A stretch of DNA of 64,000 nt. It comes from an uncultured Duncaniella sp. (lineage in GTDB: Bacteria > Bacteroidota > Bacteroidia > Bacteroidales > Muribaculaceae). Position 1 is the first letter of the stretch. Each line of letters begins with the position of its first letter. The DNA is taken from positions 124,001 to 188,000 of the forward strand of contig CATWQI010000003.1 in NCBI GenBank assembly GCA_958352885.1. The letters run 5' to 3'. A program made the position numbers and the translations under genes. Below are positions 1 through 8,353 of this stretch, piece after piece. Under the pieces are notes generated by a model. The model had not been told where the DNA came from, searched no databases, and saw only the letters and a list, made by a program, of their open reading frames with translations.

Positions 1-1162
1 CGAATAGGTCGGCAGGTGCTGCGTCGTCAAGTGCTTTGAGGTCGTCGTCGTTGGCATCATCTTCCTCCTTGGCTGATGATTTCTTAGCCGGTGCTGCGGC
101 TTTCTTACCCTTTTTGCCGGGAGTTGTCTCCTTGAGGGCTTCCATGATTTTCTCTTCAAGCTCTTCGGCGAGTTCCGGATTGTCGAGTATCACACGCTTG
201 GCGGCATCGCGTCCCTGGGCGAGTTTGGAGCCGTTGTATGAGAACCAAGAGCCGCTCTTGTTGATGATTCCGAGCTCTACACCCAAATCCACAATCTCTC
301 CGCTGCGGGATATGCCTTCTCCGAACATAATGTCAAACTCGGCACGCTTGAAGGGGGGAGCTACCTTGTTCTTGACCACTTTCACCTTGGTGAGCCTTCC
401 GAGCACGTCATCTCCATCCTTGATGGATGTGCTGGAACGGATATCGATACGCACGGATGCATAGAATTTCAATGCGTTGCCACCGGTTGTGGTCTCTGAC
501 GGACCGAACATCACACCGATTTTCTCACGGAGCTGATTGATGAAGATACATGTGGTGTTGGTGCGCGCTATGGTGCCTGTGAGCTTACGCATTGCCTGCG
601 ACATGAGTCGTGCGTGTACACCCACATTCTTATCGCCCATGTCGCCGTCAATCTCGCTCTTTGGAGTCAGAGCCGCTACGGAATCGACCACGAGAATATC
701 AATTGCTGAAGAGCGGATAAGTTGCTCCGCTATCTCGAGTGCCTGTTCGCCGTTGTCAGGCTGAGCCATAAGCAGATTGTTGACATCCACACCGAGTTTC
801 TCGGCATAGAAACGGTCAAAGGCGTGTTCGGCATCGATTATAGCTGCTATGCCACCAGCTTTCTGGGCTTCGGCTATAGCATGGATGGCGAGGGTTGTCT
901 TACCTGATGATTCCGGACCGAAAATCTCGATTATTCGCCCGCGGGGATATCCGCCCACGCCGAGAGCGTAGTTGAGACCGATTGAACCTGTGGGTATCAC
1001 CTCCACATCCTCTATATTCTCGTCACCAAGTTTCATTATGGCTCCTCTGCCGAAATTCTTCTCGATGTTACCCATAGCCTGTGCAAGAGCGTTGAGCTTT
1101 GCCTTTGCCGGGTCGAGTTCTTTCTCTTTGGTGCCCTTTGCTGCGGTTTCTTTCTTTGCCAT
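1..1162 (-). CDS. recA: RecA recombinase, C-terminus cut by window edge
   Basis: RecA forms the ATP-dependent filament on single-stranded DNA for homologous recombination and triggers LexA-type cleavage. The 387 visible residues hold the Walker A motif GPESSGKT near residue 82, the LVVDSVAAL Walker B stretch and the TNTTCIFINQLREKIG loop region, all colinear with RecA. The start at 1162 (MAKKETAAKG) fits the family. The C-terminus carries a Lys/Ala-rich then acidic tail (KKGKKAAAPAKK, EEDDANDDD) that is still open at base 1, so only the stop codon and perhaps a few residues are missing. The gene is separated by 318 nt from the upstream channel gene and probably has its own promoter. Identity is secure. 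Confidence 0.98.
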   Translation of the reverse strand, partial: MAKKETAAKGTKEKELDPAKAKLNALAQAMGNIEKNFGRGAIMKLGDENIEDVEVIPTGSIGLNYALGVGGYPRGRIIEIFGPESSGKTTLAIHAIAEAQKAGGIAAIIDAEHAFDRFYAEKLGVDVNNLLMAQPDNGEQALEIAEQLIRSSAIDILVVDSVAALTPKSEIDGDMGDKNVGVHARLMSQAMRKLTGTIARTNTTCIFINQLREKIGVMFGPSETTTGGNALKFYASVRIDIRSSTSIKDGDDVLGRLTKVKVVKNKVAPPFKRAEFDIMFGEGISRSGEIVDLGVELGIINKSGSWFSYNGSKLAQGRDAAKRVILDNPELAEELEEKIMEALKETTPGKKGKKAAAPAKKSSAKEEDDANDDDLKALDDAAPADLF

Positions 1163-1211
1163 TGTGGTAATATGTTTTGTCTGTTATTTGATACAATTTT
1201 GATTAGTAATG

Positions 1212-1219
1212 CAAATTTA
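1212..1219 (-). promoter_or_regulatory. Candidate -7 box of recA (TAAATTTG)
   Basis: On the minus strand TAAATTTG matches the Bacteroidetes -7 consensus TANNTTTG about 50 nt before the recA start. No TTTG -33 element is seen at the usual 19-20 nt spacing, so this is a partial match only. The rest of the 318-nt gap (1163-1480) is AT-rich and shows no gene; no clear LexA-type palindrome was recognised. Confidence 0.4.
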
Positions 1220-1463
1220 CCATGTGTGCCGTGCCACTTTGTTGCACGGATTACTTAACTAAGGTTAAATCACATAAAACGGTCAGATTTTTACTGACTG
1301 CTAAGTTAGCTAAAATTCAGGAGGTTGGCAAAAAATTTTAAAAATAATAGGATTTTTTCAATATTTCTGTGAACTATCCTGCGTGTCGCTCGTTTTATAA
1401 GTACATAGCAAAATTACTTTTTCCATTGCAAGAAATGTGATAATGATTGGTTTATTATCTAAG

Positions 1464-1491
1464 CGAGAAGACGATGTGAATCATCTTCTCG
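1464..1491 (-). terminator. Hairpin overlapping the stop codon of the mechanosensitive channel gene
   Basis: CGAGAAGA...TCTTCTCG forms a stem of about 11 pairs (one mismatch) with a GTGA loop. It includes the channel's stop codon at 1481-1483. The sequence following it on the minus strand is AT-rich but is not a clean U run, so it may be a 3'-end stabilising hairpin or a weak terminator separating this gene from recA. Confidence 0.45.
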
Positions 1492-2758
1492 TTTGATTTT
1501 GTATATGTAGCACATCATAGCCCGACGGAGCCTGGTAGACACGCAGGTTGAAGCGTGATACCGAAGCGAGGATATGGTCCATTATTTCCGCCTGAGTCAT
1601 CTCGTACGATTTCCATGCCGTGTGGGAGGTGAACATGTATACTTCCACCGGTATGCCGTAGGGGGTCGGTTCGAGTTCGCGTACCATATAGAGGATTGAC
1701 GCACCCTTTTCCCTGCTCCTTTCCTGCTTTCCTTTAGGATGTTTTTTGCTTAGAACGAGCGAAGGGAGACGGGATATATAGTGCTCGAGATACATGCGGA
1801 ACACAGTAAGGTTGACATACTGCTTTGCCGGATCGAGTTCCTTGCCCCATGGCTCGTTTCTGAACGCCTCAATCATCTCAGGCGTACAGAACTCCACTGT
1901 GTTGACATCTATGGTGACAGAGCGCATTATACGCCTTCCGTGAGCCGTGTACATCCCTCGCCAGTTCTGGAACGATTCACTTACCAGGGCGTAGGGTGGC
2001 ACAGTGACAATGGTCATGTCGAAATTCTGTACCTTGACAGTGTTGAGTCCTACCTCCTGTACCACGCCGTTGATGTTGCGTGACGGTACTGATATCCAAT
2101 CACCCGGGCGAAGCATGTCGTTTAGCGTGAGCTGTACGCCTGCCACCACCCCCATTATGGAGTCCTTGAACACCAGCATCAGCACTGTGGCCGCAGCTCC
2201 GAGACCAGATACTATTATAAGCGGGTTCTTGTCGGCAAGAATGGATATGGTGATTACTATTCCCACGCAGATGGTGATGACCTGGAGCATCTGGCGTATA
2301 CCCTTGAGAGTGGATGCCCTTGCTGACTGGCTGCTGTGTTCTATGATGTTGTCGAGCGCCACAAGCAGCCTGTTGACGAGATGTATTATAGTCCACACCA
2401 GCAGCAATCGGCAGCACAGAGCCGCTATGGAGGCGCATCCTGGATAATAGGCGAATGCATCCGGGAGCATGCTTTTGAGCAGCAGCACGCAGAGTAGCTC
2501 CGAGATTACGCGGAGTATGGGCGGAGCGAGGATTTCGTCGTCCCATTTGTTTTTGCTCTTCTCTACGAAGATTGCTATCTGCGGGAACACGAGGCGCGAA
2601 ATAACGGAGTAGAAAAGGGCTATGACGATTATCAGACCTGCCGTGACGAGCAGTGTGGAGCACAGGGCAAGATACTCGACACCCACTCCCCAGTCAGACA
2701 ACAGGGAGTGGGCGAGTTTTAGAAAATAGTTGGGATGCAGAAGCGTCTCAGCGTTCAT
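1481..2758 (-). CDS. MscS/YbdG-family mechanosensitive ion channel
   Basis: An inner-membrane channel of the small-conductance mechanosensitive type, opened by membrane tension to release solutes on osmotic downshift. The 425 residues show several N-terminal membrane spans (about 25-55, 80-125, 160-215), then the MscS pore and beta-domain signature: GLGAAATVLMLVFKDSI, GDWISVP and the vestibule region VQNFDMTIVTVPPYAL. Length and this FKDS/GDWI pattern match E. coli YbdG (415 residues) better than MscS itself. It lies 12 nt downstream of cysS on the same strand, so the two are probably co-transcribed. Channel class is confident; the YbdG orthology is inference. Confidence 0.9.
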   Translation of the reverse strand: MNAETLLHPNYFLKLAHSLLSDWGVGVEYLALCSTLLVTAGLIIVIALFYSVISRLVFPQIAIFVEKSKNKWDDEILAPPILRVISELLCVLLLKSMLPDAFAYYPGCASIAALCCRLLLVWTIIHLVNRLLVALDNIIEHSSQSARASTLKGIRQMLQVITICVGIVITISILADKNPLIIVSGLGAAATVLMLVFKDSIMGVVAGVQLTLNDMLRPGDWISVPSRNINGVVQEVGLNTVKVQNFDMTIVTVPPYALVSESFQNWRGMYTAHGRRIMRSVTIDVNTVEFCTPEMIEAFRNEPWGKELDPAKQYVNLTVFRMYLEHYISRLPSLVLSKKHPKGKQERSREKGASILYMVRELEPTPYGIPVEVYMFTSHTAWKSYEMTQAEIMDHILASVSRFNLRVYQAPSGYDVLHIQNQTRR

Positions 2759-2770
2759 GTGGCATCATAT

Positions 2771-4258
2771 TTAGGAACCTAATGACCACTCTACACCGTC
2801 CTTGGTGTCCTTGACGTTGAACCCTATGGCTGCCATGCGGTCACGTATGAGGTCGGATGTAGCCCAGTCCTTGTTGGCTTTTGCCTTGGCACGCATTTCA
2901 AGGAGCAGATCTACCGCCTCTTCAAACGGGCGCATGGCGGCAGAATTGTCAGCGCCTCCTGCTATTTCGGTGCGTATGCCGAGAATATCCACAAGGAATG
3001 TGTCAAATACCCATTTCAACTCGTCGATGTCAGCCTGTGTGGCAGTGGCTTTGCCGTCCTTTACCATGTTCACAAGGCGGAGCGCGTCGAAGAGATGTGC
3101 TATGACCATCGGAGTGTTCATGTCATCGTCAAGAGCCTCATAGCACTTGCCGCGTATGCCGGTCACGTCGATTGTTGATGTGTCCGAGGGCTTTAGCTCC
3201 TGGAGGCGGCGATAGCCTTCAAGCATGCGGTTGAGAGCTTTCTCGGAAGCCTGGAGTGCCTCGTTGGAGAAGTCGACAGTGCCGCGGTAATGAGCCTGGA
3301 GGATGAAGAATCGTATGGTCATCGGGCTGTAAGCCTGTTCGAGCAGCGGGTGCGAGCCTGTGAAGAATTCGTCAAGAGTGATGAAATTGCCCAGCGACTT
3401 GCCCATCTTCTTGCCATTGATGGTTATCATATTGTTGTGCATCCAGTAGTTCACGGTGTCGTGACCGTTGTGGGCTACAGATTGTGCTATCTCGCACTCA
3501 TGATGCGGGAACATCAAGTCCATGCCGCCGCCATGTATATCGAATGACTCGCCAAGGTATTTTTCGCCCATGGTGGAGCATTCGAGATGCCATCCGGGGA
3601 ATCCTTCGCTCCAGGGGGAGGGCCAGTGCATGATATGCTCGGGAGCCGCCTTTTTCCACAGGGCAAAGTCAGCGGGGTTGTGCTTCTGCTCCTGACCGTC
3701 CAGGGCACGGGTGGTAGAGAGGAGTTCCTCTACATTTCGTCCCGACAGTTTGCCGTAGGGGTGCTCGCTGTTGTACTTCGGCACATCGAAGTATACCGAG
3801 CCGTCCGAGATGTAAGCGTATCCGCTGTCGAGAATCTTCTTGATGTACTCAATCTGTTCGATTATGTGACCTGACGCATGAGGCTCAATCGAAGGGGGGA
3901 GCACGTTAAGAGCTTCCATCGCCTTGTGGTAGCGTGTGAGATAATATTGCACCACTTCCATCGGTTCGAGCTGCTCCAGGCGGGCTTTCTTTGCTATCTT
4001 GTCCTCTCCGTCGTCGGCATCGTGTTCCAGGTGTCCCACATCGGTGATATTGCGTACATAGCGCACCTTGTAGCCGAGGTGCTTCAGGTAGCGGAACAGG
4101 ATATCAAAGGTGATGGCGGGACGTGCGTGTCCGAGATGCCCGTCACCGTAGACGGTGGGACCGCATACGTACATGCCCACACGTCCTTCGTGTATCGGCT
4201 TGAAGAGCTGCTTGGTGCGGCTCAGTGTATTGTAGATGGTGAAGTTGTTGGGAATCAT
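2771..4258 (-). CDS. cysS: Cysteinyl-tRNA synthetase
   Basis: Charges tRNA-Cys with cysteine in the cytoplasm. The 495-residue protein has the class I synthetase HIGH equivalent GHLGHAR, the KMSKS equivalent KKMGKSLGN, and the Cys/His zinc-site segments (VCGPTVYGDG, GWHLECSTMG, FPHHECEIAQS) in the expected order, followed by a helical anticodon-binding half. Length is slightly above the 460-residue norm. It sits between a DUF3467 gene (68 nt upstream) and the channel gene (12 nt downstream) in one minus-strand series that starts with purC or before. Confidence 0.98.
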   Translation of the reverse strand: MIPNNFTIYNTLSRTKQLFKPIHEGRVGMYVCGPTVYGDGHLGHARPAITFDILFRYLKHLGYKVRYVRNITDVGHLEHDADDGEDKIAKKARLEQLEPMEVVQYYLTRYHKAMEALNVLPPSIEPHASGHIIEQIEYIKKILDSGYAYISDGSVYFDVPKYNSEHPYGKLSGRNVEELLSTTRALDGQEQKHNPADFALWKKAAPEHIMHWPSPWSEGFPGWHLECSTMGEKYLGESFDIHGGGMDLMFPHHECEIAQSVAHNGHDTVNYWMHNNMITINGKKMGKSLGNFITLDEFFTGSHPLLEQAYSPMTIRFFILQAHYRGTVDFSNEALQASEKALNRMLEGYRRLQELKPSDTSTIDVTGIRGKCYEALDDDMNTPMVIAHLFDALRLVNMVKDGKATATQADIDELKWVFDTFLVDILGIRTEIAGGADNSAAMRPFEEAVDLLLEMRAKAKANKDWATSDLIRDRMAAIGFNVKDTKDGVEWSLGS

Positions 4259-4326
4259 TCAGTTGTGGTGGTTAAGAGTATGTTTCAGATTCTGGCTCTG
4301 CTGTCCCAATCCGTGACGGACGGTTG

Positions 4327-4662
4327 TCAGGCTTTGCCTCCCATTATAAAGGGGTTGGGTATTTCCCCTCCGCCTCCGTTGCCGTTGTGCCCGGGGTTTA
4401 CGGGACGTTTCTGGCGTATTTCACCGAAGGTAGCCTCGTACTGGCGCACATTGTCCATCAGAGCTGCAAGAAGGTTCTTGGCGTTCTCGGGTGTCATGAT
4501 AATGCGTGACTGCACTGTGGGCTGAGGTGTGTTGGGTGACATGGTGATGAAGTCGATGAAGAATTCATTGGCACCGTGTGACAGCACTGCCAGATTGGAG
4601 TAGATCCCTTTAGCCACTTCAGGAGGGAGCTGTATCTGTATTTCTTTGGGTTTGTTTTCCAT
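4327..4662 (-). CDS. DUF3467 protein
   Basis: A 111-residue protein of the DUF3467 family, widespread in Bacteroidetes and of unknown function. The conserved core reads IQLPPEVAKGIYSNLAVLSH, then an N-E-F-DF segment and SRIIMTPENAK. The last 20 residues are Gly/Asn-rich low complexity (GHNGNGGGG). No signal peptide or membrane span is visible, so it is probably cytoplasmic. It lies between ubiE (40 nt upstream) and cysS (68 nt downstream). Confidence 0.85.
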   Translation of the reverse strand: MENKPKEIQIQLPPEVAKGIYSNLAVLSHGANEFFIDFITMSPNTPQPTVQSRIIMTPENAKNLLAALMDNVRQYEATFGEIRQKRPVNPGHNGNGGGGEIPNPFIMGGKA

Positions 4663-4702
4663 CTTTTTATAGGGAATTTAGTGAGAGTGAACAGTATATG
4701 AT

Positions 4703-5434
4703 TTATTTGCGACCGACGTATATGGTGCAGGTCCCGAATGTCATCGGGATATATTTTGCCTCGCTGAATCCGGCTGCTGCGATTATGCCTGTCATTTCCG
4801 GTCCTTGAGGCACAGCGGCTATCGACTCCGGAAGATAGCTGTAGGCCCTTACATCTTTTGAGACCATCCGACCCACCGCAGGTATGACATGGCGGGTATA
4901 CAGGTTGTAGAATGGCCTTACAAGCGCCGAGCGGGGTGTGGACAGTTCGAGTATGACTGCCACGCCTCCGGGGCGGAGCACCCGGTGCATTTCACGGTAG
5001 CCTGCTGGGAGGTTCTGGAAATTGCGGACTCCGTAGGCGCAGGTGATACAGTCAAACGAGGCGTCGGGAAACGGCAGCTGGAGGCAGTCGCCTATGCCGA
5101 GTGTGACCACATCGTCAAGCCCGGCTGCGGTGACTTTCTTTCTGCCTATTTCCACCATGCCTGACGAGAGGTCGACCCCGACCACTGTGAGCGGGTCGAG
5201 TTTGCGCGCCAGCAGTATGGCGAGATCGCCTGTGCCGGTGGCAATGTCGAGTATGTCGTCATGACGCTCACCGGCAAGCAGCTTCACCGCAGAGCGTCGC
5301 CATAGCTTGTCGATGCCGAATGTCATGGCTCTGTTCATGAAGTCATAGGCGGGAGCTATGGAGTCGAACATCTCCCTTACCTGTTCGCTCTTGTGGCGGG
5401 TGTCGTCGTATGGATTGACGTTCTCTACCTGCAT
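4703..5434 (-). CDS. ubiE: Demethylmenaquinone methyltransferase (UbiE/MenG family)
   Basis: A SAM-dependent C-methyltransferase for the last step of menaquinone synthesis, converting demethylmenaquinone to menaquinone. The 243 residues carry the SAM-binding motif I DIATGTGDLAILL near residue 64, the acidic motif VVGVDLSSGM and the family signature CAYGVRNFQNL. An anaerobic Bacteroidales would need menaquinone for fumarate reductase-linked respiration. The start lies 12 nt after the purC stop, which indicates co-transcription. Confidence 0.96.
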   Translation of the reverse strand: MQVENVNPYDDTRHKSEQVREMFDSIAPAYDFMNRAMTFGIDKLWRRSAVKLLAGERHDDILDIATGTGDLAILLARKLDPLTVVGVDLSSGMVEIGRKKVTAAGLDDVVTLGIGDCLQLPFPDASFDCITCAYGVRNFQNLPAGYREMHRVLRPGGVAVILELSTPRSALVRPFYNLYTRHVIPAVGRMVSKDVRAYSYLPESIAAVPQGPEMTGIIAAAGFSEAKYIPMTFGTCTIYVGRK

Positions 5435-5446
5435 CGGTCTGTGGTC

Positions 5447-6400
5447 TCAGGGATTGAGTGTGTTGAGGCAGTCGAGCACGTTGGTGGCTATGCGTTCGTC
5501 AAGCTTCTCTTCGGGAGCCTTGACAAATTCTTTGCCTGTAATGTGTTCGTAGAGCTCTATGTAGCGTTCGGAAACTTCTTCGCAGAACTCATCGGTCATC
5601 TCGGGAACCTGCTGACCGGCCTTGCCCATGAAGTCGTGGGCCATAAGCCATTCGCGTACAAATTCCTTGGAGAGCTGGCGCTGTGGCTCACCCTTGGCGA
5701 GGCGTTCCTCGTAGCCGTCGGCGTAGAAGTAACGTGAGGAGTCGGGGGTATGGATTTCGTCAATGAGTATCACTTTGCCGTCGCGGAGACCGAACTCGTA
5801 CTTGGTGTCGACAAGGATAAGACCCTTTTCGGCTGCCATTTCAGTGCCGCGCTTGAATAGGGCGCGGGTGTAGGCTGCCATGGTGTCAAACTGCTCCTCG
5901 GTGACTATGCCTTGGGCTATCGCCTCTTCGCGCGAGATGTTCTCGTCATGGCCTTCGTCAGCCTTGGTGGTCGGGGTGATGATGGGTTCCGGGAAACGCT
6001 GGTTTTCCACCATTCCTTCGGGGAGTTTCACGCCGCAGAGTTCACGCATTCCGTTCTTGTAGTCACGCCATGCGCTGCCGGCGAGATAGCCTCTGATAAT
6101 CATTTCCAGGCGCAGACCTTCGCAACGGTAGCCTACTGTGACCATAGGGTCGGGCACTGCGAGCTTCCAGTTGGGCACGATGTCGGCGGTAGCGTCCAGG
6201 AATGAGGCTGCGATTTGATTGAGCGCCTGTCCCTTGTAAGGTATGCCTTTGGGGAGGATTACATCGAATGCCGAGATGCGGTCGGTGGCTACCATGACGA
6301 GGATATCGTCGTTGATGGTATAGACGTCACGCACTTTACCATGATAGACTGCGGTCTGACCGGGAAAATTGAAGTCGGTGTTAACCAATGTTGTTGCCAT
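5447..6400 (-). CDS. purC: Phosphoribosylaminoimidazole-succinocarboxamide synthase
   Basis: The purine pathway enzyme joining CAIR and aspartate with ATP to give SAICAR. The 317-residue protein has the N-terminal strand region YHGKVRDVYTI, ATDRISAFDVILPKGIPYKG and the C-terminal LVDTKYEFG and LIDEIHTPDSSRYF motifs. The length fits the longer Bacteroidetes/eukaryote-like form rather than the 240-residue E. coli form. It appears to head the purC-ubiE-DUF3467-cysS-channel series; a TAAATTTG box lies about 42 nt upstream. Confidence 0.97.
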   Translation of the reverse strand: MATTLVNTDFNFPGQTAVYHGKVRDVYTINDDILVMVATDRISAFDVILPKGIPYKGQALNQIAASFLDATADIVPNWKLAVPDPMVTVGYRCEGLRLEMIIRGYLAGSAWRDYKNGMRELCGVKLPEGMVENQRFPEPIITPTTKADEGHDENISREEAIAQGIVTEEQFDTMAAYTRALFKRGTEMAAEKGLILVDTKYEFGLRDGKVILIDEIHTPDSSRYFYADGYEERLAKGEPQRQLSKEFVREWLMAHDFMGKAGQQVPEMTDEFCEEVSERYIELYEHITGKEFVKAPEEKLDERIATNVLDCLNTLNP

Positions 6401-6441
6401 ATATAACTCTGATTTGGATGGTTTTGATTTTTTTATGAATG

Positions 6442-6449
6442 CAAATTTA
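6442..6449 (-). promoter_or_regulatory. purC: Candidate -7 box upstream of purC (TAAATTTG)
   Basis: A minus-strand TANNTTTG match 42 nt before the purC start. No TTTG -33 element at 19-20 nt spacing was found, so support is limited to the -7 box and its position. Confidence 0.4.
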
Positions 6450-6490
6450 CGAAAATTACTTATGTATTCACCGTGATTGCGTCAAAATTT

Positions 6491-7492
6491 TTACAGTGCC
6501 GCTATCCTGCGTGCGGTGCGTGCTGCAAGGCGGTGCATGAAGGGCGAACCGGTGAGTTTTCCAAGTCTGATTATTGCGATTGCAGCCACGGCACGCAGGC
6601 TCACGGCGGCGATGGCTTTCCTTCCTGTCCGGGATATGAGTCTGTTGATGCGTACACTTGTTTCGTCATTGTCGGCGGTTCCGGCTTCACCGGCAAGGCG
6701 GGGGGACGCGAGGATTGATGCGAGATGGGTTGCTATGTTGCGAAGCTGCGGGTGCATGTCGGCAGTGTCAATGGTTAGGAGCTTTGTCTCTATTATTTCC
6801 AGGGAGTCGGTGAGATGCTTCGGGGTGGGGCGGTTTACTATCGAGCCGGGGTTGTTGAAATAAACCATGGTGGGTTTGCTGAGGAATACTATGGATTTCA
6901 CTACTTTTGCGCAGTCCCATCGCCATAGGCTGTCCTCGTGATATATTCCGGTGCGGAAGCGGAGTTTGTTGTCGGTTATAAGATTTCGGCGCACCAGTTT
7001 GTTGTGGGCGGTATCGAGCAGGGTGCCCTCGCGCAGCAGTTCTCTTCTGCATGCCTGAAGACCTTCCACATACGGCAGAGTATGGCGGGAATGGTAGGCG
7101 GCGTAATTGCGGCACAGGTAATATTCGCCTGCCACGATGTCAACTCCCGGGTGCTTTCTGACTTCATCTGCCATTAGCGATAAGGCATGGATTGAGAGCT
7201 CGTCGTCACTGTCGAGAAAAAGGATATAGTCACCGGTTGAAGCTTCTATGCCGGTGTTTCGTGCGTCTGACAATCCACGGTTGCTGCTATGTCTGATGAT
7301 GTGGAATTTCACCGTGCCGGAGTATCTTCCGATTATCTCGGCTGCCGTCTCGGCGCTGCTGTCGGTGGAACAATCATCGATGATTACACACTCTATGTTC
7401 CCTGAGTAGGTTTGTGAGACAATAGAGTTAAGGCAACGTTCTATATATAACTCAGCGTTAAAAACCGGAATGATAATAGAAATACTAATCAT
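6491..7492 (-). CDS. Glycosyltransferase family 2
   Basis: A GT-A fold transferase that probably adds a sugar to a surface polysaccharide or lipid. The 333 residues begin with the GT2 signature SISIIIPVFNAELYIERCL, then VIIDDCSTDSS, NRGLSDARNTGI and the DxD-type metal site FLDSDDELS at about residue 93. The C-terminal third is basic and Arg/Ala-rich without a clear membrane span. It stands alone between the TPR gene and purC, so the acceptor cannot be inferred from context. Confidence 0.92.
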   Translation of the reverse strand: MISISIIIPVFNAELYIERCLNSIVSQTYSGNIECVIIDDCSTDSSAETAAEIIGRYSGTVKFHIIRHSSNRGLSDARNTGIEASTGDYILFLDSDDELSIHALSLMADEVRKHPGVDIVAGEYYLCRNYAAYHSRHTLPYVEGLQACRRELLREGTLLDTAHNKLVRRNLITDNKLRFRTGIYHEDSLWRWDCAKVVKSIVFLSKPTMVYFNNPGSIVNRPTPKHLTDSLEIIETKLLTIDTADMHPQLRNIATHLASILASPRLAGEAGTADNDETSVRINRLISRTGRKAIAAVSLRAVAAIAIIRLGKLTGSPFMHRLAARTARRIAAL

Positions 7493-7504
7493 ATTAATTA
7501 AAAT

Positions 7505-7535
7505 AGAGGATGAAAATAAAAAATTTCCATCCTCT
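7505..7535 (-). terminator. Hairpin downstream of the TPR gene
   Basis: AGAGGATG/CATCCTCT forms an 8-bp stem around an A/T-rich loop, just after the TPR stop codon and before the glycosyltransferase. The flank is AT-rich; it is a probable terminator or 3'-end hairpin. Confidence 0.5.
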
Positions 7536-7562
7536 TAAAAGGTTATATCAGAAAGAATTTGA

Positions 7563-8246
7563 TTACTTCGCTGCGGCTGTCTTTGCGCGGTCGAGGTATT
7601 TCTGAATATCCATGCCGATTTCAGCGCCGTAGTTGGGGTAATTCTTCATGATTTCCTCGTAAACGGCAGCTTCCTCCTTGTAGTTCTTCATCTCACGGTA
7701 CACGGTAGCTTCCTTGAGGAGGAAAGCGGGAGTGTAGTGGGGATTGTTGTCGGATATTTTCACAGCCTTCTTGAAGCAGTCGATTGCTTCAGGATACTTC
7801 TGGAGGTTGACATAGCAGTCGCCTTCGAGTGACTTGGCTGAAGCGCCGATGATGCTTTCGGATGAAGAGTAGTTGTTGAGGTACTGAATAGCCTCGTCAT
7901 ATTTCTTCTGCTTGTAGAGGAGTATAGCTGCGTTGAGGTTGGCGAGGTTGCCTGCGTCGTAGCCGTGATTGTCAGCCACCTGCTGGTATTTGGCAAGAGC
8001 TATTGAGTCGTTGCCCATCAGGAGCTCGATGTCTGCCTGACCGAGAGCCTGGTTTGCTGAAGCCTGTCCGGGCTGGCGGACAGCATAGACATATATAAGG
8101 ATTGCAGCTACGACTGCAGCTACAGCCACGCATGACCAAATGATGATTTTAGGATTGTTCTGTACCTTTTCGCTGATGCCGGTAAGGGTGTCGTTTACCT
8201 CGTCGATTGAGGTACGGTTTTCGTCTTGGGGCTTGTTATTTGCCAT
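7563..8246 (-). CDS. Membrane-anchored tetratricopeptide repeat protein
   Basis: A 227-residue protein with a short cytoplasmic N-terminus, one membrane span at about residues 34-52 (IIWSCVAVAAVVAAILIYVY), then TPR-like helix pairs to the C-terminus, for example ALAKYQQVADNHGYD and ECYVNLQKYPEAIDCFKKAV-like repeats around residues 140-165. The layout resembles YfgM-type single-span TPR proteins that hold periplasmic partners; that role is inference. It is encoded alone, with a TAATTTTG box at 8313-8320 about 67 nt upstream. Confidence 0.82.
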   Translation of the reverse strand: MANNKPQDENRTSIDEVNDTLTGISEKVQNNPKIIIWSCVAVAAVVAAILIYVYAVRQPGQASANQALGQADIELLMGNDSIALAKYQQVADNHGYDAGNLANLNAAILLYKQKKYDEAIQYLNNYSSSESIIGASAKSLEGDCYVNLQKYPEAIDCFKKAVKISDNNPHYTPAFLLKEATVYREMKNYKEEAAVYEEIMKNYPNYGAEIGMDIQKYLDRAKTAAAK

Positions 8247-8353
8247 TGTTATGTGAGTCTGTTTTTTGATTTAAGTGGCTCCGAAAAATCAGAGCCCGGT
8301 TTATTACATGTGCAAAATTAATACATATTCCACAATCTATGAAATTTTTAGCT